This document shows positions 1 through 9,205 of a DNA stretch of 64,000 bases, one piece after another. The stretch lies in assembly GCA_000336895.1 (NCBI GenBank), contig AOLX01000014.1, positions 487,256 through 551,255 on the forward strand, written 5' to 3'. The DNA comes from Haloarcula argentinensis DSM 12282. Its GTDB lineage: Archaea; Halobacteriota; Halobacteria; Halobacteriales; Haloarculaceae. The notes beneath the pieces were generated by a model. The model was not told the DNA's origin. It searched no databases and saw only the letters and a list, made by a program, of their open reading frames with translations. How positions within the stretch are numbered: the first letter of the stretch is position 1; each line of letters starts with the position of its first letter. Made by a program: the position numbers and the translations under genes.

Positions 1-28
1 AACAGTTAAATCCGGAAACTAATATGCA
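1..28 (+). repeat. Left terminal inverted repeat
   Basis: This 28-bp repeat matches positions 303-330 in inverted orientation with no mismatch; the next two bases match at only one position. It may extend left of the window. Confidence 0.8.
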
Positions 29-302
29 AAAAGAGCCGCCAGCAATCATCGATTCCAGCAAGTAGTCGCGATTGTTGCATGCATCGACCCCCCTGCGTCC
101 GACCCCTGAAGCGAGCCAGCAGGACGTATATATCCTGAATAATTGTCTTCTGATTTCCAGTTACACATCAATACTAAACCCTGATTATCAATTACATACC
201 TGCATACTAAACGCTACTGATGGGGGGTATCGGTAATTTCTCCGCGTCTGCACGCACAATCCCTGTGTGATTTTTCCTTCTAAACTCGTGCTCTTGGCCT
301 TG

Positions 303-330
303 TGCATATTAGTTTCCGGATTTAACTGTT
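303..330 (-). repeat. Right terminal inverted repeat
   Basis: This is the inverted copy of positions 1-28, ending ...TTTAACTGTT. The sequence after it (AATTCTATGC) begins the A+T-rich promoter region of the small peptide gene. Confidence 0.8.
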
Positions 331-414
331 AATTCTATGCTTAATACAATATATAATATGTAGGTACTTTTCAAATAAATTTAATTATCTGCCTGCCATC
401 ATCGAAGTTGTATC

Positions 415-546
415 ATGTCAGATACCACCATGCGCGAATACCTCGCAGAGCACCCGAAAATGGCCGGCGCACTGTTCACCCTCCTGATGCTACTGTCACA
501 GGCAGGGACTGCAGCAGCTAACAACAATATATACATTGGACCGTAG
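415..546 (+). CDS. Small hydrophobic peptide, 43 residues (DUF7503-like)
   Basis: A short frame starts with MSDTTMREYLAEHPK, continues into one hydrophobic segment (about residues 17-35, rich in Leu, Met and Ala) and ends in NNNIYIGP. I recall similar haloarchaeal peptides with a charged 'R-YL-EHP' head and an AxA-like end to the hydrophobic stretch, annotated as DUF7503; I cannot verify that here. The segment could be a membrane anchor or a signal peptide cleaved after AAA. A+T-rich promoter-like sequence at 347-390 precedes the start, consistent with a short leader. It converges on the CHAT protease gene, 52 bp away. Function unknown. Confidence 0.6.
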   Translation: MSDTTMREYLAEHPKMAGALFTLLMLLSQAGTAAANNNIYIGP

Positions 547-598
547 AGTATAGCAATAGCAGATCTAATAGCTCACGACAAGTTATTCTTCCCAGAAA

Positions 599-2683
599 TC
601 AGCTGATATCCTCGAGTTCCATCGAATTACTCCAATAGAGGTTCTCGTCAGTCCTGACTGGAACTTGTTGCATCTGAAGGAACTCAGACAATTCTGAGCT
701 AGAGATGGTGAACTTTCCAATCGATCCTGGGGATAAAAAATACTCTTGACAGTCCTCGAAAAACGGAAATATGATTGCTCCTAAGCCTTTGTTGTCCATT
801 GAATATGCTATCATTTCTACATTATATCCCGCTGCAGTAGCAGAGATATCCAGCAAATTTGGTGTCCCATTTTTTGTTTGTGCAACCGTCACACCACCGT
901 CACCCACAACAATGTACTGCCCACCAAGTACGCTCTCACCGCGTGCGATAGTAAGCGCCGCGCGAAGCGGGAAGCCACAGTTCAACAGCCGGGCAACCGT
1001 CTCCCCAATGCGAACCGCGCCGTCGTTCAGGACTTCGTTGAGCGTGACGATGCCGGCGATTGCACCCTTCTCGACGAGCGCCAAGCCCTGATTGTACGAG
1101 TTGCAGGCGTTTAGCAGGAACGTGTCGATGCCGACCGAGTCGACCGTCGTCACGTCGAGCTTGCCATCGGAGCAGACGAAACCGTCGTGTTCGGTGTGGC
1201 CGATGTAGTGGAAGAATTCCGCGTCGGTCGTGAGGACCGTTCTGAGTTCCGCCGTCGTCAAGTCGTCGTGGACCGTGACATCGAACGGCAGATCGTCGCG
1301 GGTACCGTACACGTCATCGACGACCTGCCGTTCCTCGTCCATCCGGGCGTCGTTCTGGACGACGCGAATCGTGATGTCCTCGGCGTTCGTATCGCGGTCA
1401 AGTCGGTGTTCGAACGCTGCTTTGGTCAGCTTGCTCGCACCGATGGGGATGCTGTCCCCGATCCAAGCCTGTTCGAGTGAGTTCTCGGCCTGTGGCTCGA
1501 CGTAGTCCGTCTCGGCTGTGGGAGTGTCAGTTTCGGAACTCGCGGCGCGGGTGATGACATCGTCGCGGGTGAATTCAGCCTCGGCCTCCGCCGGCACGCT
1601 TGCCTGATTCAGCCGCTGTTGCTGATGCGTTCGGACGATAGCCAGATCGTCGACGACATACGGGAGCTGTTCCGCGTTCGCCGGCTCCGGGTCGATATGT
1701 GTCGTCAGCCGCCACTTCGGAATGTGGTCCTCGATAACGTCGTACGGGACCTGCAAATAGGTGGCGACCTGCTCCGCCAGCGGCCGCTGATACAGTGATT
1801 CGAAGTCGAGATCGACGTAGGGCTCGATGGCCGAACGCTCGTGCAAGTCGATCTTGTGGAACCCCTCAGTGCGTGTGACACAATCGAGGAAGAACAGCCG
1901 TTTGAGCGTCCGTCCGACCTCGGATTCGAAGCCTTGTGCGGTGTCGAGTGAATACGTAAATCCTGTGTCGGTCGTGAGCCGTGGCTCAGATGCGGGAGCA
2001 AGTGAGGCACCGAGGTAGTACGAAAGCGGCGCGGCGACGAAGATAGACGCGAGATCGGGCGGGAGTTCGAGCGTGACACCGGTATCCGGACTGTCGATAT
2101 CCGCTGGGATGTCCAGCGTATCACCGATTTCAAGCGCCGGCGGGTGGCCGCGGAGCGTCGGATAGGAGCGCTCTGGGTCGTGGGCCTTGAGCGCCGACCC
2201 GAAGGTCTCGACCGCGGCCATGACGTCCGCCGGTTGCTCGGTCGTCGTGACCGTGGCCGCCGGGCGGTCGTGCTGGGAGCGAGCGCCGATGAGCAGGTCC
2301 GTCGGAGCGTCGAACTCGATTCGGGTCCGGTCCGAGTCGACGGTGACCTCGACTTTGGTGTCCTCGACCCGCATGTACGTCTTGATCTGCGTCAGCGGGT
2401 CCAGTACGTAATCATCCGCCGGCAGCGTCTCAGACTCGAACTGCGCGACCTCGGCGGCTATCGCGCCGTCGTCGTCACGGACGTACACCATGACCACTGT
2501 CGGTAGTTCGATAGCGCGCGTCCGTATCCGGACAGCGTCCCCGACGGGATACTGAAACACGTCGGTCTCCGCCTCTCTGAGGGCGATTGGGGTCGGCGTG
2601 TGTATCCGGTAGCGCTGGCGCTCGATCTGGTCAATGACCGCGAGCCCAGGACGGTCGTCAAGCGGTTCGAACGTTAGAGTCAT
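599..2683 (-). CDS. CHAT-domain (caspase-like) protease
   Basis: The C-terminal third is a CHAT domain, the caspase-HetF family of cysteine proteases. The catalytic pair appears as His496 in YIGHTEHDG and Cys527 in LLNACNSYN, with the usual spacing of about 30 residues, followed by the family's GAIAGIVTLNEVLND and GGQYIVVGDG strands. Residues 1-450 have no domain I recognise; they are acidic and may be a sensor or substrate-binding region. I chose the ATG at 2683 (MTLTFEPLDD, 694 residues) because a TATA-like AGTAATACT lies about 27 bp upstream; a frame extension to 2737 adds only unlikely sequence. CHAT proteases act in bacterial and archaeal stress or defence modules, but no classical partner is adjacent apart from the small convergent peptide. 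Confidence 0.85.
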   Translation of the reverse strand: MTLTFEPLDDRPGLAVIDQIERQRYRIHTPTPIALREAETDVFQYPVGDAVRIRTRAIELPTVVMVYVRDDDGAIAAEVAQFESETLPADDYVLDPLTQIKTYMRVEDTKVEVTVDSDRTRIEFDAPTDLLIGARSQHDRPAATVTTTEQPADVMAAVETFGSALKAHDPERSYPTLRGHPPALEIGDTLDIPADIDSPDTGVTLELPPDLASIFVAAPLSYYLGASLAPASEPRLTTDTGFTYSLDTAQGFESEVGRTLKRLFFLDCVTRTEGFHKIDLHERSAIEPYVDLDFESLYQRPLAEQVATYLQVPYDVIEDHIPKWRLTTHIDPEPANAEQLPYVVDDLAIVRTHQQQRLNQASVPAEAEAEFTRDDVITRAASSETDTPTAETDYVEPQAENSLEQAWIGDSIPIGASKLTKAAFEHRLDRDTNAEDITIRVVQNDARMDEERQVVDDVYGTRDDLPFDVTVHDDLTTAELRTVLTTDAEFFHYIGHTEHDGFVCSDGKLDVTTVDSVGIDTFLLNACNSYNQGLALVEKGAIAGIVTLNEVLNDGAVRIGETVARLLNCGFPLRAALTIARGESVLGGQYIVVGDGGVTVAQTKNGTPNLLDISATAAGYNVEMIAYSMDNKGLGAIIFPFFEDCQEYFLSPGSIGKFTISSSELSEFLQMQQVPVRTDENLYWSNSMELEDIS

Positions 2684-2909
2684 GTAATAAACGAGGGGGG
2701 CAGTATTACTCTCGTACGATGAGAACGACAGAGACAATGAAAAAGATATCGCCGACTTAGTTTATTTCAGTCGGGACCGCTCACTGAGTCTCCCTGAAAC
2801 ACGGAGGCTGAACGGGCACACGTGGGTAGAGCAAAAACAGGCACCGCCGCGCAAGCCTTAGTGGCCGATGGGCGAAGCGGGTAAGGGCACCCCGGTCTAA
2901 CATCCGGTA

Positions 2910-3362
2910 GTGAAAGAGTTCGAGCGCAAACAGTTGCTAGAGCGCATCGAACGCGACAGCGCGACCGTCGGTGCTGACATCCCCGACGAGATCACCATTC
3001 AGGGCGAGGAGATCGAACTCCAGTCGTTCGTCTTCGAGATCAAGCGTCGGGAGACGATTCCACGAGGCGAGCGCGAGCGCGTCGAACAAGCTAAGAAGAA
3101 CCTGCGGCGCGAGCGCCTCCAGCGCAAGCAACGGATCGAGGACAACGAAGTGAGCTACGAACGCGGCGAGGAGCTTGCCACGGCTATCATCGGCATCGAC
3201 CGGGCGCTGAACGCCCTCGAACAGCTCGGTGCGGCGAACATCGAACAGGAAGCACAGGCCCAGGAGACGGCCGACAGGAAGCGCTGGATGCAGTTCCTCC
3301 AGAAAGCGCTGGGACATGAGGACGCGGACTCCGGCACGGGTCGTGCCGGGCGGAGCTACTAA
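2910..3362 (+). CDS. DUF5788 family protein
   Basis: This 150-residue acidic protein is predicted largely alpha-helical, with a Lys/Arg/Glu-rich coiled-coil-like stretch around residues 45-95 (ERERVEQAKKNLRRERLQRK). It matches what I know as DUF5788, a haloarchaeal family of unknown function. The start is GTG at 2910. The stop is one base before the polX ATG, so the two are almost certainly co-transcribed, which suggests a role linked to DNA repair; that is inference from position only. Confidence 0.8.
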   Translation: MKEFERKQLLERIERDSATVGADIPDEITIQGEEIELQSFVFEIKRRETIPRGERERVEQAKKNLRRERLQRKQRIEDNEVSYERGEELATAIIGIDRALNALEQLGAANIEQEAQAQETADRKRWMQFLQKALGHEDADSGTGRAGRSY

Positions 3363-3363
3363 C

Positions 3364-5100
3364 ATGAGCCGGAACGACGAAATCGCAACACTGCTCGAAG
3401 AGTTCGCTGACCTGCTGGACGCGAAAGGCGTCGAGTACAAGCCCCGGGCCTACCGCCGGGCGGCCGAGAACATCAGGGACTTCCCCGGCGCAATCGAGGG
3501 ACTGGCCGCCGAGGGCGAGGACAGCGTCGGTGAAATAGACGCCGTCGGCGACGCCATTTCTTCGAAGGTGGTCGAATACGTCGAGACCGGCGAAATCGAG
3601 GAGCTGACCGAACTCCGCGAGGAGCTTCCCGTCGAGATGGACGCACTCACAGCGGTCGAGGGGGTTGGGCCGAAATCCGTCGGCTCGCTGTACGAGGCGC
3701 TGGGCATCACCACTCTTGATGAACTGGAAGCCGCCGCCGAGGCCGGCGAGATACAGGCGGTCTCGGGCTTCGGCGCGAAAACAGAGCAGAACATCCTCGA
3801 CAACATCGACTTCGCCCGTGAGGCCCACGAGCGGTCGCTGCTCGGCGAGGCCCGACCGTACGGTGACCGGATTCGGAGTTACATGGCCGCCGGTGACGCC
3901 GTGACCGAGTGCGCGCTCGGCGGCTCGATTCGCCGCTGGCGACCGACCATCGGCGACGTAGACGTGCTCGTGGGGACCACTGACCCCGATGCCGTCGTCG
4001 AGCGGTTCGCCGACTGGGACGGCCTCGACCGGATTATCGAGTCCGGTGACACAAAAGCCAGCGCCTACGCTGACGACGTTCGGGTCGATCTTCGGATCGT
4101 CGACCCATCGGAGTTCGGCGCAGCGCTACAGTATTTCACCGGGAGCAAGGACCACAACGTGGCGGTCCGAAACCGCGCTATCGAGCAGGACCTGAAAGTC
4201 AACGAGTACGGCGTCTTTGATGTCGAGGGCGTCGAAGACGATGACCAGCGGGCTGGCGAACTGGTGGCCAGCGAAACCGAGGAAGCGGTGTACGACGCCC
4301 TAGGCATGGACTGGGTCCCGCCGGAACTTCGAGAGAACCGCGGCGAAGTCGAGGCTGCCGCGGACGGGGCACTCCCGGACCTCCTCACCGAGGGCGAGGT
4401 CCGTGGTGACCTCCACACCCACACGAACTGGTCGGACGGCGGCAACAGTATCACGGAGATGGTTGAGGGTGCCGCGGACTTCGGTCACGATTACCTCGCC
4501 GTCACGGACCACGCAACCGGGCCGGGGATGGTCGGTGGAGTCGGTGTCCCGGACGAGAAGCTCCGTGAGCAGCTCGGCGAGGTCGAATCCGTTGGGGCGG
4601 GCGCTGACATCGACGTATTCACGGGCGTTGAAGCGAACATCGCAGCGGACGGCAGTCTCTCCGTTGCCGATGACCTGCTGGGGGAACTGGACGTGGTGGT
4701 CGCTTCACCCCACGCCGCGCTGGACGGGGACGGAACGGATCGCCTCGTCGCGGCCGCACAACACCCCGACGTGAACGTCATCGGGCATCCGACAGGCCGG
4801 TATCTCAACCGTCGTGAGGGGCTGGACGTGGATGTGGAGCGGCTCGCGTCTGTCGCTGCCGACAATGACACGGCGCTGGAAATAAACGCCAACCCCGCCC
4901 GCCTAGATCTTGGCGGTGGCGCGGTCAAGCAGGCCATCGAGGCCGGGGCGACAATCGCCATCAACACGGACGCCCACAGTCCGGGTAACTTCGACCTCCT
5001 GCGCTACGGCGTCCACACGGCGCGGCGAGGCTGGGCCGAAACGGGCGACGTTCTGAACACCCGCGACGCCGAGGGCCTTCGAGAGTTCTTCGATGCCTGA
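3364..5100 (+). CDS. polX: DNA polymerase X family protein with PHP phosphoesterase domain
   Basis: This 578-residue protein has the bacterial/archaeal PolX layout. An N-terminal helix-hairpin-helix region (residues about 1-155, with [17 protein letters not shown] and [12 protein letters not shown]) is followed by a nucleotidyltransferase palm with [19 protein letters not shown] near residues 185-203 carrying the metal-binding aspartates. A C-terminal PHP domain starts at about 345 ([11 protein letters not shown], later VTDHA and INTDAHS). The PHP domain normally supplies Mn-dependent 3'-5' exonuclease or phosphoesterase activity, and the palm does gap filling in base-excision repair. All metal-binding motifs look intact. 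It overlaps the following Mut7-C gene by 8 bp. Confidence 0.95.
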   Translation: MSRNDEIATLLEEFADLLDAKGVEYKPRAYRRAAENIRDFPGAIEGLAAEGEDSVGEIDAVGDAISSKVVEYVETGEIEELTELREELPVEMDALTAVEGVGPKSVGSLYEALGITTLDELEAAAEAGEIQAVSGFGAKTEQNILDNIDFAREAHERSLLGEARPYGDRIRSYMAAGDAVTECALGGSIRRWRPTIGDVDVLVGTTDPDAVVERFADWDGLDRIIESGDTKASAYADDVRVDLRIVDPSEFGAALQYFTGSKDHNVAVRNRAIEQDLKVNEYGVFDVEGVEDDDQRAGELVASETEEAVYDALGMDWVPPELRENRGEVEAAADGALPDLLTEGEVRGDLHTHTNWSDGGNSITEMVEGAADFGHDYLAVTDHATGPGMVGGVGVPDEKLREQLGEVESVGAGADIDVFTGVEANIAADGSLSVADDLLGELDVVVASPHAALDGDGTDRLVAAAQHPDVNVIGHPTGRYLNRREGLDVDVERLASVAADNDTALEINANPARLDLGGGAVKQAIEAGATIAINTDAHSPGNFDLLRYGVHTARRGWAETGDVLNTRDAEGLREFFDA

Positions 5101-5557
5101 CGACACCCCCAGCGACCGGCTCGTGCTCGATGCGATGCTCGGCAAGCTCGCCACCTATCTTCGGATGTGTGGCTACGACACGGCCTACGCGCTGGACCGG
5201 GACGCCGAGGCTGACGACGACCTCCTCGCGATAGCGGAACGTGAGGACCGGCTGGTGATAACTCGGGACAGCGACCTCGCCGCCCGCGCAGCCGAGAGCG
5301 TGCTCCTTACCGAGCGGGAGGTTGACGATCAGCTGCGGGAACTCGCTGACGCCGGCTTCCAACTCTCGCTCGCTTCGGAGCCGGGCTACTGTGGCGTCTG
5401 CAACGGCCCGGTCGAGGAGGTCAACCCGGTAGAACCGACGCCGGAGTACGCACCGAGTGCCAGTGACGAGCGGGTCTGGCGCTGTACAGACTGCGGGCAA
5501 CACTTCTGGAAAGGGAGCCACTGGGCGTCGATCAAGTCAACGCTGGAAGACCTATAG
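5093..5557 (+). CDS. Mut7-C RNase domain protein
   Basis: This 154-residue protein has a PIN-like Mut7-C fold: LDAMLGKLATYLRMCGYD at the N terminus and VITRDSDLAARA near residue 65 provide the acidic metal ligands. A C-terminal zinc ribbon has paired cysteines (CGVC around residue 101, CTDC around 131), followed by FWKGSHW. The family is a stand-alone version of the C-terminal domain of exonuclease Mut-7 and is predicted to cut RNA. It is translationally coupled to polX by an 8-bp overlap. Confidence 0.88.
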   Translation: MPDDTPSDRLVLDAMLGKLATYLRMCGYDTAYALDRDAEADDDLLAIAEREDRLVITRDSDLAARAAESVLLTEREVDDQLRELADAGFQLSLASEPGYCGVCNGPVEEVNPVEPTPEYAPSASDERVWRCTDCGQHFWKGSHWASIKSTLEDL

Positions 5558-5581
5558 AATACAGACAGTTGGCGGGCGTCG

Positions 5582-6601
5582 CTACAGTTCTTCAGCGACA
5601 GCGACGGCCTCGTCGGTCGTTCCCTCGACGACCACGCCAGTCGTGACATCGTCCTCGGTCCAGTAGACGACAGCCCTGTCGTCGCGCTCGATTGCGGTCG
5701 CGTTCTGGCCGTTCACCTGCACTGCCGTTCCGTTCTCCGCATCGTCCAGATAGCTCGATGCGCCGGTCGCGGTCAGGACCGTTACGTTCTCGCCATCAGC
5801 ATCGTATTGCTGAGCGACAGCCGTGCTCTCGGGCCGACTAATGTACCGTGCCTCCTCGAAAGTCCCGTTCTCGTACTCCGGCAGGTCTAGGTCGGTCGCG
5901 GACTGGGCTGCGTCGTATGAGTCGTACGTCTCGACGGTCGTGACGGCGACTCGGTCAGCCGGTGGGGCGAACTGGCTGTCGTCGATACTGACGTTGAAGT
6001 TCGTCTCCTCGACGGTGAGTTCCGTCCGGTTCGTCCCATCGTCAGTGGTCATCTTGTGGACGCGGTAGTCCTCGGTATCGACCCACAGCGTCGTGTTCGG
6101 CGCGTCGATACTCTCGTTGGTCGGTTCGAGGTCGAGAACGTACGTCGATTCGCCGTTGACCTCCTCAGTCCCCCGGAGCGTCGCAGTGACGTTCTCCTTG
6201 GGAACCGGGTCGGTGGTGTCGTTCATCGCCACGGACTCCTCGGTCAGTTCGCGGGCATACGACTGGTTCTCGCCGACCGCCCAGACGACGGTCCCGTTCG
6301 TCCCCATCTCGTAGGACCGGTTTTCACTCGTGACTGCGGCCCACGTTTTGTTCGGTTCAGCGGCGGCGTACTCCACCGTCGAAGTCTTCGATTCCGAGTC
6401 GTTCGCGACGGTCACCGTCGCCGTTCCGGTCATTGTTTCGGCCGCGTCGTAGCGCTGCTCGGTTTGCTCAAGCACGTCGTCGCCGGACGGCTGCCCCATC
6501 TCGCTGAGGCCGGACATGCCGGCGACCGCCCCAGCGGCCAGTAGTCCAATGGTGACGAACACCGCAACGATAGCCAGTTTCCGTCCGGTATCGGCTGTCA
6601 T
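5582..6601 (-). CDS. LolA-like outer-membrane-lipoprotein-sorting-fold protein
   Basis: This 339-residue exported protein has an N-terminal membrane or signal segment (residues about 8-28, KLAIVAVFVTIGLLAAGAVA). A LolA/LppX-like half-barrel region follows (DVLEQTEQRYDAAETMTGTATV, then repeated beta-strand segments with many Asn-x-Ser/Thr sites), with a second beta-rich domain ending in TTGVVVEGTTDEAVAVAEEL. Haloarchaea have no outer membrane, so lipid or lipoprotein carriage at the cell surface is only an analogy. It is divergent from a MacB/LolD-type ABC transporter with only 58 bp between starts, which suggests a functional link. Confidence 0.75.
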   Translation of the reverse strand: MTADTGRKLAIVAVFVTIGLLAAGAVAGMSGLSEMGQPSGDDVLEQTEQRYDAAETMTGTATVTVANDSESKTSTVEYAAAEPNKTWAAVTSENRSYEMGTNGTVVWAVGENQSYARELTEESVAMNDTTDPVPKENVTATLRGTEEVNGESTYVLDLEPTNESIDAPNTTLWVDTEDYRVHKMTTDDGTNRTELTVEETNFNVSIDDSQFAPPADRVAVTTVETYDSYDAAQSATDLDLPEYENGTFEEARYISRPESTAVAQQYDADGENVTVLTATGASSYLDDAENGTAVQVNGQNATAIERDDRAVVYWTEDDVTTGVVVEGTTDEAVAVAEEL

Positions 6602-6659
6602 TGTCCGGGCTTAGGACTGGAATGGTAAGTGGGTTGCTCCTGTCACAGCGCGGACTACT

Positions 6660-7415
6660 ATGACAGAGGGCGAACCCCTCATTGCCGTCCAGTCCGTACG
6701 CGTGGCCGTGAGCGAGTCAGCGAACACGACTGTCCGCGTCGACGGCGTCAGCAAGCAGTACGACCTCGGCGGGACGGTGACGGCGCTGGACGACGTGAGT
6801 CTGGACCTGTCGGCGGGGTCGTACACGGCGGTGATGGGACCGAGCGGCTCCGGGAAGAGCACGCTGTTGAACCTCATCGGCGGGCTGGACACGCCGTCGT
6901 CGGGGCAGGTCGTGGTCAACGGACAGGACGTTTCGGCGGCCAGCGAGGCCGAGCGGGCCGACATTCGCGGGACAGAGGTCGGGTTCGTCTTCCAGACGTT
7001 CAATCTCATGCCGCGACTCTCCGCGGTTGAGAACGTCGCCCTGCCGCTGGTCTTCGACGGTTGGGACCGCAATCGTCGCCGCGAGCGGGCGGTGTCGCTC
7101 CTCTCTGAAGTCGGACTCGGCGACCGAACCGACCACGTCCCCTCTGAACTCAGCGGCGGCCAGCGCCAGCGGGTCGCCATCGCCCGTGCGCTGTCGACCG
7201 ACCCGGCGTTGATTCTCGCCGACGAGCCCACCGGCAACGTCGACACGGACACCGGCGCACAGATACTCGACCTGTTCGACGACCTCCATGCGGCGGGCAA
7301 CACGTTCCTGCTGGTGACCCACGAACGCCACGTCGCCGAGCGGGCGGAGCGCATCGTCCACGTCGAAGACGGCCACATTCAGTCTATCGAGGACGTCTCC
7401 GGGGGCGAGCACTGA
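6660..7415 (+). CDS. ABC transporter ATPase, MacB/LolD type
   Basis: This 251-residue ATP-binding subunit has Walker A GPSGSGKST (near residue 61), a Q-loop in FVFQTFNLMPRLSAVENV, signature LSGGQRQRVAIARAL, Walker B LILADEPTGNVD and the H-loop TH. The FQTFNLMP and EPTGNVD forms are typical of the MacB/LolD/FtsE branch that works with FtsX-like permeases in mechanotransmission rather than ordinary import. The first ~27 residues are not conserved ABC sequence, so a start further in is possible. The stop overlaps the permease start (TGATG). Confidence 0.9.
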   Translation: MTEGEPLIAVQSVRVAVSESANTTVRVDGVSKQYDLGGTVTALDDVSLDLSAGSYTAVMGPSGSGKSTLLNLIGGLDTPSSGQVVVNGQDVSAASEAERADIRGTEVGFVFQTFNLMPRLSAVENVALPLVFDGWDRNRRRERAVSLLSEVGLGDRTDHVPSELSGGQRQRVAIARALSTDPALILADEPTGNVDTDTGAQILDLFDDLHAAGNTFLLVTHERHVAERAERIVHVEDGHIQSIEDVSGGEH

Positions 7416-8650
7416 TGGACACCGGCGAGAGCGTGCGTATCACACTCCGGTCTATCAGAGCGCACAAGCTCCGGTCGGCGCTGACAGTTGTTGGCGTCGT
7501 CATCGGCATCGCGTCGGTCATCACCTTCGCCACGTTCGGGGCCAGCGTCGAGGCCGAAATCGTCGGCGACATCGAGACATCGAACGCGGGCAACATCTAC
7601 GTGTTCGGCACCCCGTCCGGCGATGACGACTTCGACCGGACCCTCCAGCCGGTGTTTACCGAGCATGACATTCAGCAGTTGGAGGGAATCGCGGGAGTAG
7701 AGGCAGTGCTCCCGCGTGGTATCGTCCAGACGCAGTCAGTACGACACGGGAACCAGACACTCGCCAGACAGCAGGTCACAGCGACGCGGCCGGCTAGTTT
7801 CACGCCAGGGGTCCTCGTCGAGGGGCGCTCCTTCGAGACTGACGAGGAAGCCGTCGTCGTCAACGAGCGTATGGCCGGGTCGTTCTCCGAGAACCTCACG
7901 GCCGGCGAGCGGCTCACGATGACGATGCCGGACGGGAGCGAGCGGAACGTCACTGTCGTCGGTGTCGTCAACGGGACGCGCGGGGAAGTCCCGGTCAGTG
8001 AGTTCGCCCGCCAGCCGCGGGTGTACGTCCCCATCGATCCTTTCTACGAGTCCGTCGTCGAGAGCCCATCGGCGGGCGTGCGACAGCGGGCATACCCGCA
8101 GGTGACCCTCGTCGTCGACCCGCGGGAGATCCCGGAGACGCAGTCGGCGATTCAGACGTACCTCTCCGGTGAGTCCGACGCACGGTCGCTGTCGGCCGAC
8201 GACACGGAACTTATCGCCCGGTCCGGGAACGACTTTGTCGAGGAGATCAGCGACGTCATCGAGCGAATCACGCGCTTTGTCACCGGCATCGCCGTCATCG
8301 CGCTCGTCGTTGGCGCGATCGGCATCGCCAACGTGATGCTCGTCAGCGTCACCGAGCGGACCCGCGAAATCGGCATCATGAAAGCCGTCGGCGCGCGCAA
8401 CCGCGACGTGATGCAGGTGTTCCTCGTCGAGGCCGCACTGCTTGGAACCATCGGCTCGCTGCTCGGCGTGCCGCTCGGACTGCTCGTCGGCTACGGGGCG
8501 ACCCGGTACGCCGAAGTGACGTTCTCGCTTGCGCCGCTGTGGATGGCGCTGGCTGTCGGTGTCGGCGTGCTGGTCGGCGTCGTCGCCGGGCTCTACCCGG
8601 CGTGGCGGGCGGCTCGGGTCGACCCAATCGACGCACTCAGACACGAGTGA
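7415..8650 (+). CDS. ABC transporter permease, MacB/FtsX type
   Basis: This 411-residue permease has the MacB topology. One N-terminal transmembrane helix (LRSALTVVGVVIGIASVITFATFG, written here only as a position, about residues 18-41) is followed by a large extracytoplasmic periplasmic-core-like domain (about 45-275). A C-terminal FtsX bundle of three helices (about 285-400) includes ERTREIGIMKAVGARNRD and ends in YPAWRAARVDPIDALRHE, a signature of the family. It overlaps its ATPase by one base. With the divergent LolA-like gene it may move lipids, lipoproteins or a drug across or from the membrane; the substrate is unknown. Confidence 0.9.
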   Translation: MDTGESVRITLRSIRAHKLRSALTVVGVVIGIASVITFATFGASVEAEIVGDIETSNAGNIYVFGTPSGDDDFDRTLQPVFTEHDIQQLEGIAGVEAVLPRGIVQTQSVRHGNQTLARQQVTATRPASFTPGVLVEGRSFETDEEAVVVNERMAGSFSENLTAGERLTMTMPDGSERNVTVVGVVNGTRGEVPVSEFARQPRVYVPIDPFYESVVESPSAGVRQRAYPQVTLVVDPREIPETQSAIQTYLSGESDARSLSADDTELIARSGNDFVEEISDVIERITRFVTGIAVIALVVGAIGIANVMLVSVTERTREIGIMKAVGARNRDVMQVFLVEAALLGTIGSLLGVPLGLLVGYGATRYAEVTFSLAPLWMALAVGVGVLVGVVAGLYPAWRAARVDPIDALRHE

Positions 8651-8702
8651 GCCTTACCCGGATTCAGAACACCGAAATACGTGGTCGTCGTACCGACGGG
8701 CC

Positions 8703-9182
8703 ATGACTCTCTCGGAAGAGGCCCGCGAACGGCTTGCCGACATCGTCGAACTCCAGCCGACGAAAAACGGCGAGCTACAGGAGCGCTGGGACATGGACAG
8801 CGGGAGCGAGGTCCACCAGTACCTCGAATCTGAACTCAAGGAGCATTACTACCGCAACGACAACAGTCTCATCTGTGCGACGCCGGAAGCGACGACCCTC
8901 ATCGACGGGGAGGACTCCGAACGAATACAGACGGTGACGGTCACCCCGCTCCAGCAGGCTATCGTCGACGTGATCGCCGGGCCGGACGAGGAGAGCCAGA
9001 GCGTCGTCGCCGTGTTACACGCACTCCGCGAGGTCGGCGAGGACCGCGACACCGACGACGTTCGCTCCGCGCTTCGCAGCCTCGCAGACAAGGGAATCGT
9101 GGAGACAGTCGAGAAGACTGTCCCGACGTTTCGACTAGCCGTGCCGCGGGACGAACTGGATATCGAACTGTCCGAGAAGTGA
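8703..9182 (+). CDS. DUF5797 family protein (wHTH-like)
   Basis: This 159-residue acidic protein is one I recognise as the haloarchaeal DUF5797 family. The N-terminal half (LSEEARERLADIVELQPTKNGELQERWDMDSGSEVHQYL) and the C-terminal half (ALREVGEDRDTDDVRSALRSLADKGIVETVEK) both look like winged-helix segments, so a regulatory or DNA-binding role is plausible but unproven. It starts 52 bp after the ABC permease, on the same strand. Confidence 0.75.
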   Translation: MTLSEEARERLADIVELQPTKNGELQERWDMDSGSEVHQYLESELKEHYYRNDNSLICATPEATTLIDGEDSERIQTVTVTPLQQAIVDVIAGPDEESQSVVAVLHALREVGEDRDTDDVRSALRSLADKGIVETVEKTVPTFRLAVPRDELDIELSEK

Positions 9183-9205
9183 ATCCGGACCGCGGTGTCG
9201 GTCGG

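Larger units (their letters stand above)
1..330. mobile_element. MITE-like element bounded by 28-bp terminal inverted repeats
   Basis: Bases 1-28 are the exact reverse complement of bases 303-330, so a 330-bp segment is bounded by perfect terminal inverted repeats beginning AACAGTTAAATCCGG. No open reading frame of useful length lies between them, and the interior is A+T-rich compared with the genes nearby. It also holds two opposed G/C homopolymer tracts (about 90 and 221). That is the form of a miniature inverted-repeat element mobilised in trans by a transposase. The left target-site duplication would lie outside the window, so the exact left end and the parent insertion sequence cannot be determined here. 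Confidence 0.7.
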
